From the IMG/VR virus record IMGVR_UViG_3300046167_000250, positions 1 through 34,785 of that record: a stretch of 34,785 nt of DNA, one strand, 5' to 3'. The notes below the pieces were generated by a model. The model was not told where the DNA came from, searched no databases, and saw only the letters and a program-made list of their open reading frames with translations. The translations under genes were made by a program, and so were the position numbers. How positions within the stretch are numbered: position 1 is the first letter of the stretch; each line of letters opens with the position of its first letter. Of the stretch, positions 7,803-17,653 are shown piece by piece. This DNA is from a virus.

Positions 7803-8738
7803 ATGGCACAAGTAACAAACGCATTTGATACATACGAGGCTAAGGGTAACAGAGAGCAGTTAAGTAATGTTATTTACAACATCTCTCCGCAAACTACTCC
7901 TTTTATGTCTTCAATCGGAAAAAATTCAATCAGCAACGTAGTTTTTGATTGGCAAACAGAAACATTACCAACAGCAACTGGAGCTGGTCAATTAGAGGGT
8001 TTTGAATTAGCAAGATCACAAACTGCACCAACTACAAGAGTTAGTAATGTGGCTCAAATCTCATCAAGAGACGCAACTGTGACTGGTTCACAGCAAGCAA
8101 CTGATTCAGCTGGAAGAAAGTCAGAAATGGCTCACCAACTAGCAATCATGTCTAAAGCTCTAAAAAGAGATATGGAAACAGCACTTTGTCAAAAAGGCGC
8201 TAAAACAACTGGTAATGCTACAACAGCAAGAGTAACTGGTGGTTTCGAATCTTGGATTACATCAAACGTATCAAGAGGAACTGGTGGTTCAGGAGCTGGT
8301 AACGGTGCTGCTCCAACTGATGGAACACAAAGAGCTTTAACAGAAACATTATTAAAGTCTGTATTACAAGACTGTTTTGCTAATGGCGGAGAGCCTTCAA
8401 TGGCAATCTGTGGCCCAGTTAACAAGCAAAAAATATCTGGTTTCACAGGTAGAGCTTCAGCAAGACAAATGATTGATGCAAACACAGTAGAGGCTTCTGT
8501 TTCTATTTACGCATCAGACTTTGGTGAGTTGAAAATAGTACCGTCTAACTTCAGTAGAGAAAGATCACTTTTATTAGTTGATCCAGACTTCGCTAAAGTT
8601 TCTTTCTTAAGAGACTTTAAAACAGTTGATATCGCTACAGTAGGTGATGCAGTAACTAAAATGATTTTATGTGAGTATGGATTAGAAATGAGCAACCAAG
8701 CTGCTCACGGTATAGTCGCAGACTTAACAACTTCATAA
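7803..8738 (+). CDS. Major capsid protein, SU10/DUF5309-like
   Basis: This 311-residue protein begins MAQVTNAFDTYEAKGNREQL, followed by ISPQTTPFMSSIGKN and FDWQTETLP, features I associate with the SU10-type major capsid family with the HK97 fold. A Gly/Ser/Ala-rich stretch follows, and the C-terminal half reads DFGELKIVPSNF, LLVDPDFAKVSFLRDF and EYGLEMSNQAAHGI. The gene is intact, preceded by AGGAAAATATC, and followed at once by a strong hairpin, consistent with high late expression. Confidence 0.9.
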   Translation: MAQVTNAFDTYEAKGNREQLSNVIYNISPQTTPFMSSIGKNSISNVVFDWQTETLPTATGAGQLEGFELARSQTAPTTRVSNVAQISSRDATVTGSQQATDSAGRKSEMAHQLAIMSKALKRDMETALCQKGAKTTGNATTARVTGGFESWITSNVSRGTGGSGAGNGAAPTDGTQRALTETLLKSVLQDCFANGGEPSMAICGPVNKQKISGFTGRASARQMIDANTVEASVSIYASDFGELKIVPSNFSRERSLLLVDPDFAKVSFLRDFKTVDIATVGDAVTKMILCEYGLEMSNQAAHGIVADLTTS

Positions 8739-8752
8739 GTTAGTTAAACTTA

Positions 8753-8777
8753 GGGAAGGCTTCGGCCTTCCCACCCT
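8753..8777 (+). terminator. Hairpin terminator after the capsid gene
   Basis: GGGAAGGC (8753-8760) and GCCTTCCC (8765-8772) form a perfect 8-bp stem closed by the very stable TTCG tetraloop, followed by ACCCTTTATTAAA. The T-tract is short, so it may terminate partially or protect the capsid message 3' end rather than stop all transcription into the tail genes. Confidence 0.75.
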
Positions 8778-8786
8778 TTATTAAAT

Positions 8787-9086
8787 ATGTCACAAAAACG
8801 TACAATCACCGACCACAAAACTGGTTACAAATCAGAGTTCATTACAGAGGATGACAAGTTTGTCTATCACACAACTCAAGATGTTGCTCCTGTCATTGAC
8901 CACGTTAAGAAACTAAGAGACAATACACCTAAGCCTGGAAAAGATATGCGACACATAGCTGAAGTACCCATGGTAATTTGGCAAAAAGCATTACGAGAAG
9001 GTTGGTCACAGGATTCCGCAAAGTGGAAACAATGGCTAAACAATCCAGACAATAACGTCTTTAGAACTTGGCAAGGTAAAGTATGA
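8787..9086 (+). CDS. Small hypothetical virion-region protein
   Basis: This 99-residue protein runs from MSQKRTITDHKTGYKSEF to NNVFRTWQGKV. It is charged, with no membrane segment and several tryptophans near the C-terminus. I have seen similar proteins between capsid and adaptor genes in marine podoviruses, without a function. It overlaps the adaptor gene by 4 bases (ATGA), implying coupled translation, so a head-completion or minor head role is a reasonable guess. Confidence 0.65.
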   Translation: MSQKRTITDHKTGYKSEFITEDDKFVYHTTQDVAPVIDHVKKLRDNTPKPGKDMRHIAEVPMVIWQKALREGWSQDSAKWKQWLNNPDNNVFRTWQGKV

Positions 9087-9731
9087 CATATGCAGAATTA
9101 AAAACAGCCATAGCTGGTTATCTAAACAGATCAGATTTAACATCTACCATAGATACATTTATTGATAATGTAGAGGCTGAACTTAACAGAAAGTTAAGAA
9201 CAAAAGACATGATTGTAAGAGCTACTGCAACAGCAGATGCTCAATACTTAGCAGTACCAGATGATTGGTTAGAAGCCATCAATGTAGAAATAACATCAAA
9301 TGATTTTAGTCCGTTATTTCAACAGTCTATAGAATCTTTAGATGTTTATAGAAAATCAAATAACAACTTAACAGGTCAACCAGTATATTATGCAATGGTT
9401 GATGGTACTATAGAATTAGCACCAACTCCTGACGTTCCTTACACCCTACAGCTAACTTATTATGGTAAAATAAATGCACTGAGTGATACCAATACAACTA
9501 ACTTTGTATCAGTATCAAACCCAGATGTTTACTTATATGGTGCATTGAAACACGCTTCTATCTACTTGATGGAAGACGACAGGAATAGCAATGTTCACAC
9601 AACAGTTTGAGAAAGCATTAGAAGAAATGAGACTTGCTCAAGAGAAAGCTGCATTTGGTAAAGGTTCTCTAATGATGAGAAGAAAGACTTACGGAACAAA
9701 ACAAAAAAGAAATTACTACTACGGTAATTAA
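9083..9731 (+). CDS. Head-tail adaptor, SU10-type, one +1 frameshift near the end
   Basis: The first 175 residues start MTYAELKTAIAGYLNRSDL, with FIDNVEAELNRKLRTKDM and a beta-rich half (IELAPTPDVPYTLQLTYYG), a layout typical of the SU10/phiEco32-type adaptor that joins portal to nozzle. The frame stops at 9610, but one base less in AGGAATAGC (about 9581-9589) gives DRIAMFTQQFEKALEEMRLA and continues to TAA at 9729-9731, for 215 residues in all. The restored C-terminal helix is expected for this family. The stop is therefore artefactual or a loss of about 40 residues. Confidence 0.8.
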
Positions 9732-9742
9732 AGGAGAATACG

Positions 9743-10135
9743 ATGGCAGGATTTAGTGATTATTTAGAAGACAAGGTCTTAGAGCATGTCTTTGGTGGCA
9801 ATGCTTATTCAGCACCGTCAACATTATATGTTGCTTTATATACAGTAGCACCAACTGATACAGGCGGTGGAACTGAAGTATCTGGCGGAGCATATGTAAG
9901 AAAAGCATCGGCATTTACTGTGTCTGGAACTAACCCAACAACAGCAAGTAACACAGGTGCAGTTGAATATCCAACAGCTACAGCAAACTACGGAACAGTA
10001 GTTGCAGTTGGTATCTTTGATGCACTATCATCAGGAAACTTGTTAGCATACGCAAACTTAACTACATCAAAAGTTGTAAGTACAGGAGATGTGTTTAGAT
10101 TCAACACTGGTGATTTAGACGTAACACTGGCTTAA
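9743..10135 (+). CDS. Tail-associated beta-rich protein
   Basis: This 130-residue protein starts MAGFSDYLEDKVLEHVFGG, then PSTLYVALYTVAPTDTGGGTEVSGGAYVRK. This pattern (a short helix, an LYVALYT strand, then GGTEVSGGAYVR) is recurrent in phage proteins annotated as tail fibre or virion proteins. The remainder is alanine-, threonine- and glycine-rich. AAAGGAG precedes the start at good distance. The exact position in the particle is unknown. Confidence 0.7.
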   Translation: MAGFSDYLEDKVLEHVFGGNAYSAPSTLYVALYTVAPTDTGGGTEVSGGAYVRKASAFTVSGTNPTTASNTGAVEYPTATANYGTVVAVGIFDALSSGNLLAYANLTTSKVVSTGDVFRFNTGDLDVTLA

Positions 10136-10139
10136 GATC

Positions 10140-10682
10140 ATGGCCAGTATAGGCTATAACAAAGGCTACTACTCAAGATCAAAGTATAACGATCTTGCGT
10201 TTCAAGCCGAAGCAACCATTCAAGTCGTTTCAGGAGCTACCGCTACTGGAACACAAATAGATGTACCTACAGCAGTCATACAGGCTGTTTCAGGCTTTAC
10301 TGCAACTGGCACACAGATTGATAGAGCAGTTGCAAACATTGTAGCTGTATCAGATGTCAATGCAGTAGGCAGAAAAACGCATGGTGCTAATGCAACCATT
10401 GCAGCAGTATCAGACTTTGACTCACAGGCATTTATAACCGTAGCTGGTTTCTCAACTATTGCACAAACATCAGGCTTTGATGCAACAGGTAGAGCAACAT
10501 TTGCAGCCGCATCAACGATCAACCAAACCAGTAGCCTTGTCGCTGTTGGTGGTCTAAAATGGGAAGATATAATTGTTCCAGGCGATACATGGACAGATCA
10601 GATAGTTGCAAGTGCAACATGGACAGATCAAAGTAACCCATCAACAAATTGGACTGAATTAGACAAACAAGAGGCAGCTTAA
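10140..10682 (+). CDS. Tail protein with five to six 20-residue repeats
   Basis: In this 180-residue protein, residues 25-137 form tandem units of exactly 20 residues, each like [AS]-x-I-x-x-[VT]-S-[GD]-x-x-A-x-G (for example ATIQVVSGATATGTQ, AVIQAVSGFTATGTQ, STIAQTSGFDATGRA). The C-terminal 40 residues carry a second, WTDQ-based repeat (TWTDQIVASATWTDQ). The regular beta-prone period suggests a repetitive beta structure such as a fibre shaft. Its stop is followed immediately by the large fibre gene, so it is probably part of the same tail assembly. Confidence 0.7.
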   Translation: MASIGYNKGYYSRSKYNDLAFQAEATIQVVSGATATGTQIDVPTAVIQAVSGFTATGTQIDRAVANIVAVSDVNAVGRKTHGANATIAAVSDFDSQAFITVAGFSTIAQTSGFDATGRATFAAASTINQTSSLVAVGGLKWEDIIVPGDTWTDQIVASATWTDQSNPSTNWTELDKQEAA

Positions 10683-13600
10683 ATGGCAGATACATATACA
10701 ACTAATCTAAACTTAACAAAACCAGAACCAGGTGCAGCAGAAGATACCTGGGGTATTTCGCTTAACGCTGACTTAGACTCTCTTGATGCAATCTTTGGTT
10801 CAGGTGGTACAGCAGTATCTATGGGTGCTGTTACCTTGGATGGTTTGATTGTTGATGGTGTAGGTAGTTTAGATAACAATGGATTAAATTTAGAGTTATC
10901 AAGCTCTAACACAGGCATCATTTATGATGCACAAAATGGCTATCATACTTTTAAAAGAAATGGCACTAATGCACTACAGATTAATGGTGGAAATGGTGAT
11001 ATAGCTTTCTACGATGACAGTGGAACATCACAAAACTTAAAATGGGATGCAAGTGCAGATACTCTAAACTTTGTAGATAATGCGAAGGCTAAGTTTGGTA
11101 CAGGTTCAGACTTACAGATTTACCATAGTGATTCTGATGGTGCTAGTTACATTAAAGAAAGTGGATCAGGTCATTTAAGAATACAAGGCTCAGAATTACT
11201 ACTTGAAGCTACTAATGGCGATAATTTTTTCAGAGGTATTGAAAATGGTTCAGTAAGAATTTATCACGATAATTCTACTATTTTGCAAACAACCAGTTTG
11301 GGAATAGACATAACAGGAAGAGCAACTGCTGATGGATTGACAAGTGGAGGAACTTCAGGAACTTGGGAAATACAAGATAATGGTTATATTCAAACTTTTT
11401 CAAGAGCTGGTGCTAATTATATAAGAGCAAGTGATACAGCAGGTATTTTAAGATTTGACACAGGTGGCACAACCATACGTCAAAAAATAGCATCTAATGG
11501 AGACATATCCTTCTATGACAACACAGGCTCAACTCAAGGTTTCTTTTGGGATGCAAGTGCTGAATCGCTTGGTATAGGGACTACAAGCCCAGCTTCAGCA
11601 GCATCATTACATTTAAAAGGTGCTGGTGGTACTGAATTACACATGGAGTCAGGTGATGGTCAATCTACAAGTATTATAAAGCACAATCAATCTGCTAACA
11701 GTTTAGAGTTTACACCTAATAGTAATGCTGGAAAAAAATTAGAAATTAATGATACAGGAATTGACATAACAGGAACAGTTACAAGTGATGGTTTGACTGT
11801 TGATGGTGCTGATGTATTTTTTAATAGTGGTTGGATAAAATCAAATTCTAGCCTTCGTATTGATATTGACAACGACAACAACCAAACAGATAGAGCATTT
11901 TTTATAAGTCATGGCAATGCTTCTAAAGATATATTTAAAGCATCAGAGAACGGAGACATATCCTTCTATGATGATACAGGCTCAACTCAAGCTTTATTTT
12001 GGGATGCTAGTGCTGAGAGATTGGGCATAGGAGACACTACACCCGATGCTAAACTAACTGTTCAAGGCGATGTACTAGCTAGGGATGAGTTTAGAGGAGA
12101 AGTAGTCAGCTATTCAAGTAATCAAGATGCACCATATCTTATTGCAAGTACATCAGGTTATACAGGTGCAACTACTAACTGGAACACATATGGGTTTCAA
12201 CACAGATTTAAAACAGATTCAGGTGGTGCACCTAGAGTAACTATAGATACTTATCTTGGCGAAGCCTTTGCTGTTACAAATAACAATAGGGTAGGCATAG
12301 GAACAGGAGCACCAAGTAAAAAGCTACACGTGTCTACTGGTGATACAAATGTTGCTGCATTATTTGAAAACACTTCCTCTAATGGAACTGTAGCAGAATT
12401 TTTAACATCAGGCGATGGTAGAAAATTAACTGTACAACCAGACCATATTTTCTCAAATGGCATTTTGTATTTTGGTTCAGGTAGTTACACAAACATATAT
12501 AGAGCAGCTACACATACATTCCAAGAGGATGCTAGTAATACAGAAATAATGAGAATTACTGGTAATAATGTTGGAATCGGCACAAGTTCGCCACAAGGTA
12601 ATCTTCATGTAGAAGGTGCAGCAGGTGTATCAGGTGGTGGTATTATTTATGTTACTGATGCTGATAATGGAAGCACAGCAAGTGATGCTTTACAAATTTC
12701 TAAATCAGGCGATACAGCTTTTATCTACAATAGAGAAACTTCAGGTAATTTACAATTGGGTGCAGGTGGTAATGCAAACCATATGATTGTTAGAACTGAT
12801 GGAAAAATTGGAATTGGCACAACTTCGCCAAGTACAAAACTTGAAGTATCAGGTGATAATGGCACTGCAATTCGTATTACCCTTCCTTCTTCTAATACAA
12901 CCATTGGGCAAACTTTAAGTTCTTTTGAAACTTACTCTGTTGATGGTTCGGGTGGTTCATCTGCTAGTGTTCGTACCGCAATAAACACTATTGCAGCAGA
13001 TGTTTATGGTCATAAAATGGGTTTAGGTTTTAATACTTATTCTAGTGACAACACTTCTACTCAACGAATGCTTATTACCCATGATGGCTCAGTTGGCATA
13101 GGCACAAGTTCACCCGGTGAAAAATTAACAGTTGGCGGAAACACTTTAACTTATGGCTCTACTGGTAACGTAGGTGCTGGTGCTTCTTACTTTCTAGGTA
13201 ACAGTCAAAACTCAAGAGATATTGCTTTAACAAGAGTAGGCTCTGCAACTTTAGCTATTGGATACTATAGTAGTGGTTGGCAAGAGTCTGCTAGGTTTGA
13301 TAGTAGCGGAAATTTTTTAGTTTCCACTTCTGATAATTCACCAGTAGGTAATAATGTAGCAGGTGGTATAGCTCTACTATCTAATGGTTCAGGTCAATTT
13401 AGTCGTGATGGCGGTACACCTCTTTTAATTAATCGTAAAACTTCAGATGGAGAGTTACTAAGGTTTAATAAGGATAGTTCAATACAAGGAAACATCGGTA
13501 CAACAGGTGTTGCAAACGGAGTTGAAATTTATATTGCAAGTGGTAATACAAGTTCCGTTGGTGCTGGATTAAGTTTTGCTAATGTTACAATTAGTAACTA

Positions 13601-14018
13601 TATAGCACCGTGTAGAGGTGATGGTTCTTATGCTGATAATCTTATAGATTTAGGTACATCAAGTGCTAGATTCGATGATATCTACGCTACCAACGGTACT
13701 ATACAAACTTCAGACAGAAACGAAAAACAAGACATACAAGCCTTAACAGATGCAGAGCAAAGAGTAGCTACAGCATGTAAAGGTTTGATTAGAAGATTTA
13801 GATGGCAAGATGCAGTAGAAGAAAAAGGCGATGATGCTAGATTACACTTCGGTGTCATAGCTCAAGACTTACAAGATGCGTTTACAGCAGAAGGCCTTGA
13901 TGCAGGTGATTATGGTATGTTTATATCTAGCACCTGGGAAGATGATGACGGGGTAGAGCAAACTAGGCTCGGAGTAAGGTATAATGAACTCCTAGCTTTC
14001 ATAATAACAACTTTATAG
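10683..14018 (+). CDS. Large tail fibre with C-terminal S74-type chaperone
   Basis: This 1111-residue fibre is probably the receptor-binding protein. Residues 1-40 ([20 protein letters not shown], then TWGISLNADLDSLDAIF) are an attachment module shared with the gene at 14391. The shaft repeats NGDISFYDDTGSTQ-WDASAERLGIGTTSP-like units about every 100-150 residues, giving a beta-rich trimeric rod. The last 110 residues, from TSDRNEKQDIQALTDAEQRV on, with FGVIAQDLQDAF, fit the intramolecular chaperone (peptidase S74), in which a Ser and Lys would self-cleave the trimerised fibre. The 3.3-kb frame is uninterrupted, unlike its neighbours. Confidence 0.85.
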   Translation: MADTYTTNLNLTKPEPGAAEDTWGISLNADLDSLDAIFGSGGTAVSMGAVTLDGLIVDGVGSLDNNGLNLELSSSNTGIIYDAQNGYHTFKRNGTNALQINGGNGDIAFYDDSGTSQNLKWDASADTLNFVDNAKAKFGTGSDLQIYHSDSDGASYIKESGSGHLRIQGSELLLEATNGDNFFRGIENGSVRIYHDNSTILQTTSLGIDITGRATADGLTSGGTSGTWEIQDNGYIQTFSRAGANYIRASDTAGILRFDTGGTTIRQKIASNGDISFYDNTGSTQGFFWDASAESLGIGTTSPASAASLHLKGAGGTELHMESGDGQSTSIIKHNQSANSLEFTPNSNAGKKLEINDTGIDITGTVTSDGLTVDGADVFFNSGWIKSNSSLRIDIDNDNNQTDRAFFISHGNASKDIFKASENGDISFYDDTGSTQALFWDASAERLGIGDTTPDAKLTVQGDVLARDEFRGEVVSYSSNQDAPYLIASTSGYTGATTNWNTYGFQHRFKTDSGGAPRVTIDTYLGEAFAVTNNNRVGIGTGAPSKKLHVSTGDTNVAALFENTSSNGTVAEFLTSGDGRKLTVQPDHIFSNGILYFGSGSYTNIYRAATHTFQEDASNTEIMRITGNNVGIGTSSPQGNLHVEGAAGVSGGGIIYVTDADNGSTASDALQISKSGDTAFIYNRETSGNLQLGAGGNANHMIVRTDGKIGIGTTSPSTKLEVSGDNGTAIRITLPSSNTTIGQTLSSFETYSVDGSGGSSASVRTAINTIAADVYGHKMGLGFNTYSSDNTSTQRMLITHDGSVGIGTSSPGEKLTVGGNTLTYGSTGNVGAGASYFLGNSQNSRDIALTRVGSATLAIGYYSSGWQESARFDSSGNFLVSTSDNSPVGNNVAGGIALLSNGSGQFSRDGGTPLLINRKTSDGELLRFNKDSSIQGNIGTTGVANGVEIYIASGNTSSVGAGLSFANVTISNYIAPCRGDGSYADNLIDLGTSSARFDDIYATNGTIQTSDRNEKQDIQALTDAEQRVATACKGLIRRFRWQDAVEEKGDDARLHFGVIAQDLQDAFTAEGLDAGDYGMFISSTWEDDDGVEQTRLGVRYNELLAFIITTL

Positions 14019-14027
14019 GAGAACAAG

Positions 14028-14384
14028 ATGGCAAATACATACGAATGGGACTGTAAAACAGTAGACGTGTACCCAGAATACGAGGATCACACAGATACAG
14101 TTTACAACGTCCATTGGAGACTTAACGCAACAAGTAGTGAAACACACGAAGTAGATGGTCAAGAAGTACCATACACCGCTAGTGTTTATGGCACTCAATC
14201 ATTATCATTAGAAGATGTCGGTACAGACTTTAAACCTTTTGACGAATTAACTAACACAATAGTTACTGGTTGGGTTGAAGGTAATATGGGTGAAGAGGAA
14301 GTAGCAAACTTAAAGTCTGCTTTAGACTCAAAAATATCTGAAGAGATAACACCTACGACTGAAACAAAAACTATAGGCGAGTAA
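14028..14384 (+). CDS. Hypothetical protein between the two fibre genes
   Basis: This 118-residue acidic protein begins MANTYEWDCKTVDVYPEYED, with NVHWRLNATSSE and VYGTQSLSLED, then KPFDELTNTIVTGWVEGNMG. Similar proteins occur near fibre genes in many marine phages, but I know no function. A ribosome-binding site (AGGAG at 14016-14020) is present. The alternating pattern suggests a small beta-sandwich, and a fibre-associated or fibre-folding role is a guess from position. Confidence 0.6.
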   Translation: MANTYEWDCKTVDVYPEYEDHTDTVYNVHWRLNATSSETHEVDGQEVPYTASVYGTQSLSLEDVGTDFKPFDELTNTIVTGWVEGNMGEEEVANLKSALDSKISEEITPTTETKTIGE

Positions 14385-14390
14385 AATATT

Positions 14391-15556
14391 ATGGCTGATA
14401 CTTATACAACTAACTTACAACTCAGAAAACCAGAGGTAGGAAGTTCTACTAATACCTGGGGAGACAAACTTAATGCAGACCTAGATCAAGTAGATGCAGT
14501 CTTCTCGGCAAATGGAGCAGGAACAAGTGTTGGCCTACATGTGGGAACTGGTAAAAATTTAAAAGTAAATGGTACATTAACAGCAAGTGCCGATGTATTT
14601 TTAAATGGAAATGGCTTACAAAACGCATTAAAGTTTGTTGATGCAAGTGGTTACTCAATTGGACTAAAAGCACCAGCAGATTTAAACGATACAAACATAA
14701 CATTGGTGTTACCCGACACTACAAACACATCTAATGGTACAGCCTTAATTGCTACAAACGTAACCAATAATGTTGTAACCCTAGGATTTGGCACACCACC
14801 AGTTACAGTAAGTAATTACTTTGCAACATCTGGACTATCTAGCAAAGACTTAGGAACAGGCTTACATCTTAAGACTGGTGATAGCGGAGCTTCATCTGTT
14901 CAGGCTAGTTATGATGAACTGGTTATAGAAGGTAGTGCTGACGCAGGTATATCAGTTTTATCGGGAGCATCTAATAGTGGCGGAATAAGATTTGGTGACT
15001 CAGGTAACTCTAACGCTGGTGGCATTACTTATCTTCATACCGATAATACTATGAACTTTGTTGTTAATGGTACTTCATCTTTTTCTGCAAATGGCCAAGA
15101 CATTATGATACCTGATTCATCAGACGCAGGGTAGAATACAAATAATGGGTTCTTACACAAATCCACAAATAATTATTTATGGGCCAACTAATAGCAATAC
15201 TACTAAAATGTCTTTTAGAAATGGTAATGGTGCAGTTGGAACTATTGCAACAAATGGTTCTGCTACCTCTTACAATACATCTTCAGACTACAGGTTAAAA
15301 GAAAATGAAGTAGCTGTATCTGATGGTATAGAAAGATTAAAACAATTAAAGCCTTACAAATTTAATTTTAAAGCTGATCGTAGACACAACAGTTGATGGC
15401 TTCTTTGCACATGAGGTTTCAAGCGTAGTACCAGAGGCTATAACTGGAGAAAAAGATGGAGAGGAAATGCAAAGTATAGACCAAAGCAAACTTGTTCCTC
15501 TTTTAGTCGCAGCAGTTCAAGAACTAACAACTAGATTAGAAGCATTGGAGAATTAA
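14391..15556 (+). CDS. Second tail fibre with S74 chaperone, two +1 frameshifts
   Basis: The N-terminal 40 residues ([20 protein letters not shown], then [17 protein letters not shown]) parallel the first fibre and probably bind the same tail site. The frame stops at GGG-TAG (15130-15135) and continues in +1 as [13 protein letters not shown], through the chaperone start [19 protein letters not shown]. It stops again at 15396 but continues in +1 from about 15379 as [18 protein letters not shown], ending [16 protein letters not shown] at 15556. Corrected length is 387 residues. The SDYRLKEN Ser/Lys motif, GFFAHEV and the terminal coiled coil are hallmarks of peptidase S74. Both lesions hit the chaperone, so as written a fibre without self-cleavage would result. 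Confidence 0.8.
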
Positions 15557-17057
15557 ATGCCATTAATACAAGTGACTCCTCCACCTGGCATTGTCACTAA
15601 CGGTACTGATTATGCCAACAAAGGAAGATGGACAGACGGTGACTTAGTACGTTTTGAAAACGGATACCTAAGACCAATCGGTGGATGGACAAAACTCAAC
15701 ACATCAGCTCTTACTGGTACTCCTACTGGTATGTTCTCCTACATAACCAATGGCGATAAAAAAGTATTAGTAGTTGGAACAAGAGAAAAAATCTATGTCT
15801 TAATAAACGATACTTGGTATGACATCACACCATCAGGTTTTGTTACAGACGCATCTTTTGATCCTTTAGGATATGGTGCATATCACTATGACGCTGAAGA
15901 ATATGGTGATGCACGTTCACAATCTGGTTTATTATTTAACACCAACTCTTTTTCTTTTGACAACTTTGGCGAGATATTACTTTTTTGTTGTCCATCAGAC
16001 GGAAGAATATTTCAATGGAATCCAAACACACCTAGCACAATAGCAGCACCCGTTTCAGGTGCGCCAACTAACTGTGCTGGTGTATTAGTTACTAACGAAA
16101 GACATGTTGTAGCTTTAGGTGCAGGTGGAGATCCAAGAAAGATACAATGGTCATCAAGAGAAACACTAACAACATGGACTGCGGCATCAACTAATACTGC
16201 TGGTGATTTACAAATACCTACAGGTGGTAGAGTATTAAGTGCAGTTAAATGGCAAACAGACGTTATTATCTTTACTGATACTGGCGTAGCTAGATTGTAT
16301 TACACAGGTTCTCCTTTTATCTATGGCATACAAGACGCTGGTACTAACTGTAAAGCAATCAGTCCAAGAACAGTTGTAGCTGCTGATTCATTCTTATGTT
16401 GGATGGGTGAAAACTCATTCTTTGTATTTGATGGAACAGTTAAAGAAATAAAATGCGAAGTACATGATTTTGTTTATGACAATATAAATAGTCCATATAG
16501 AAAAACATCATGTGGTGGTCACAACTCTAACTTTAATGAGATGTGGTTTTTCTTCCCTGTTGGCACAGATCAGTTAACACCAAACAAATATGTTATCTGG
16601 AACTACATAGAGAACGTATGGAGTATTGGTTCAATGGATAGAGGATGTTGGTTAGACCAAGGCGTATTAGACTTTCCAACAGCATGTAATAGTTCTGGTT
16701 TTGTTTACCAACACGACAGCACAACATTAATTGAACTCAGAGGACATAGGTTCAGCAGTACCCTACGCAACGTCAGGGCCTATTGAGATAGGCGTTGGTG
16801 ATAACTATGTACAATGCAATCAGATTATTCCAGACGAAGAAGCAAACACCTTACCTGGAGTTGTATTAAGTTTTACAGGAAGATTTACACCACTTGGTGC
16901 AGAGACAGATTTTGGTAGCTTTACTTTTGAAACTGATGGTTACACAGACGCAAGATTTACAGCAAGACAAGTTAAGATGAAAATAACAGGCGACACAGAC
17001 CAGTTATTTAAAGTTGGTAATATACGACTAGATGTTAAAAAAAGAGGTCGTAGGTAA
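15557..17057 (+). CDS. Tail nozzle/DNA-stabilisation protein, P22 gp10-like, one +1 frameshift
   Basis: It begins MPLIQVTPPPGIVTNGTDYA, then GRWTDGDLVRFENGYLRPIGGW, a start typical of the phage stabilisation (P22 gp10-like) family that caps the tail tube and keeps DNA in. Beta-propeller-like strands follow (VLVVGTREKIYVL, VIFTDTGVARLYYTG, YVIWNYIENVWSIG). The frame shifts near 16737: reading one base on gives SEDIGSAVPYATSGPIEIG and runs to TAA 17055-17057, for 499 residues, the normal family size. It sits directly downstream of the fibre gene and one base overlaps the next ATG. Confidence 0.82.
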
Positions 17058-17284
17058 TGGCACGAAAGGCATTAAGAAGACCAGGGCCAGTATTAGATAC
17101 AGATTATCAAAACTATCTGATTTCTGAAATAGAGTACAGAGATGGGTTATCATTTAAGAAAGGTGAAAGAATAGAGGTTAGTGGTGTAGATGCTACTGAA
17201 CTCGTATTAGTGAGTCCAAATGGAACAAAATATAAACTTAGTATCGCAGACAACGGAACAATCTCCGCCACAGCAACAGTCTAA
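17057..17284 (+). CDS. Small basic/beta hypothetical protein
   Basis: This 75-residue protein starts at the ATG overlapping the nozzle stop (TAATG). MARKALRRPGPVLDTDYQNY is followed by FKKGERIEVSGVDATELVLVSPNGTKYKLSI, a beta-hairpin-rich segment resembling a small SH3/OB-like fold. Its 3' end overlaps the next gene by 65 bases. No family is recognised. Its position between nozzle and core proteins suggests a minor virion part. Confidence 0.55.
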   Translation: MARKALRRPGPVLDTDYQNYLISEIEYRDGLSFKKGERIEVSGVDATELVLVSPNGTKYKLSIADNGTISATATV

Positions 17285-17645
17285 AGAAGACTGGGAGCTA
17301 GAGTTTGATAAATATAAAGACTTAATTGAAAAGGCTATTGGCTACACAGATTCCTATACAATTGATGATGTTAAGTATAAAATAGAAAATGGAATAGCCT
17401 CAATTTGGGGTGGAAAACAAACAGTTATAATTACAGAGTTCGTAGTTTTCCCCAAGAAAAATGTCTTACATATTCTTTGTATAGCTGGAGATTATGAAGA
17501 AGTAGAAGAAATGTTTAAATCAATAGAGAAGTACGCCAGGTCAATCGGCATTAACAAGATAACTGGTAGTGGTCGTAAGGGTTGGTTAAGAAAAGTTAAG
17601 CACCTAGGATTTAAACAAGAATATTTAATTAGTAAGGACTTATAG
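17220..17645 (+). CDS. GNAT-like fold protein, possibly T7 gp13-like
   Basis: This 141-residue protein has its first 21 residues in the gene overlap. The core reads FDKYKDLIEKAIGYTDSYT, ASIWGGKQTVIITEFVVFP, VLHILCIAGDYEEVEEMF, YARSIGINKITGSGRKGWL and HLGFKQEYLI. This strand-helix order, ending in a residue-shuffled RxGW/LGF segment, resembles acetyltransferase-fold proteins and the T7 internal virion protein gp13 class. A full acetyl-CoA loop is not evident. Placed just before core/ejection proteins, a morphogenetic role is more likely than an enzymatic one. Confidence 0.6.
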   Translation: MEQNINLVSQTTEQSPPQQQSKEDWELEFDKYKDLIEKAIGYTDSYTIDDVKYKIENGIASIWGGKQTVIITEFVVFPKKNVLHILCIAGDYEEVEEMFKSIEKYARSIGINKITGSGRKGWLRKVKHLGFKQEYLISKDL

Positions 17646-17653
17646 GAAATAAT

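Noticed and set aside
8189-8695. Antisense frames in the capsid gene and similar ones in the ejection genes
   Set aside because: They mirror strongly coding + strand genes, have no ribosome-binding sites and no protein-like composition.
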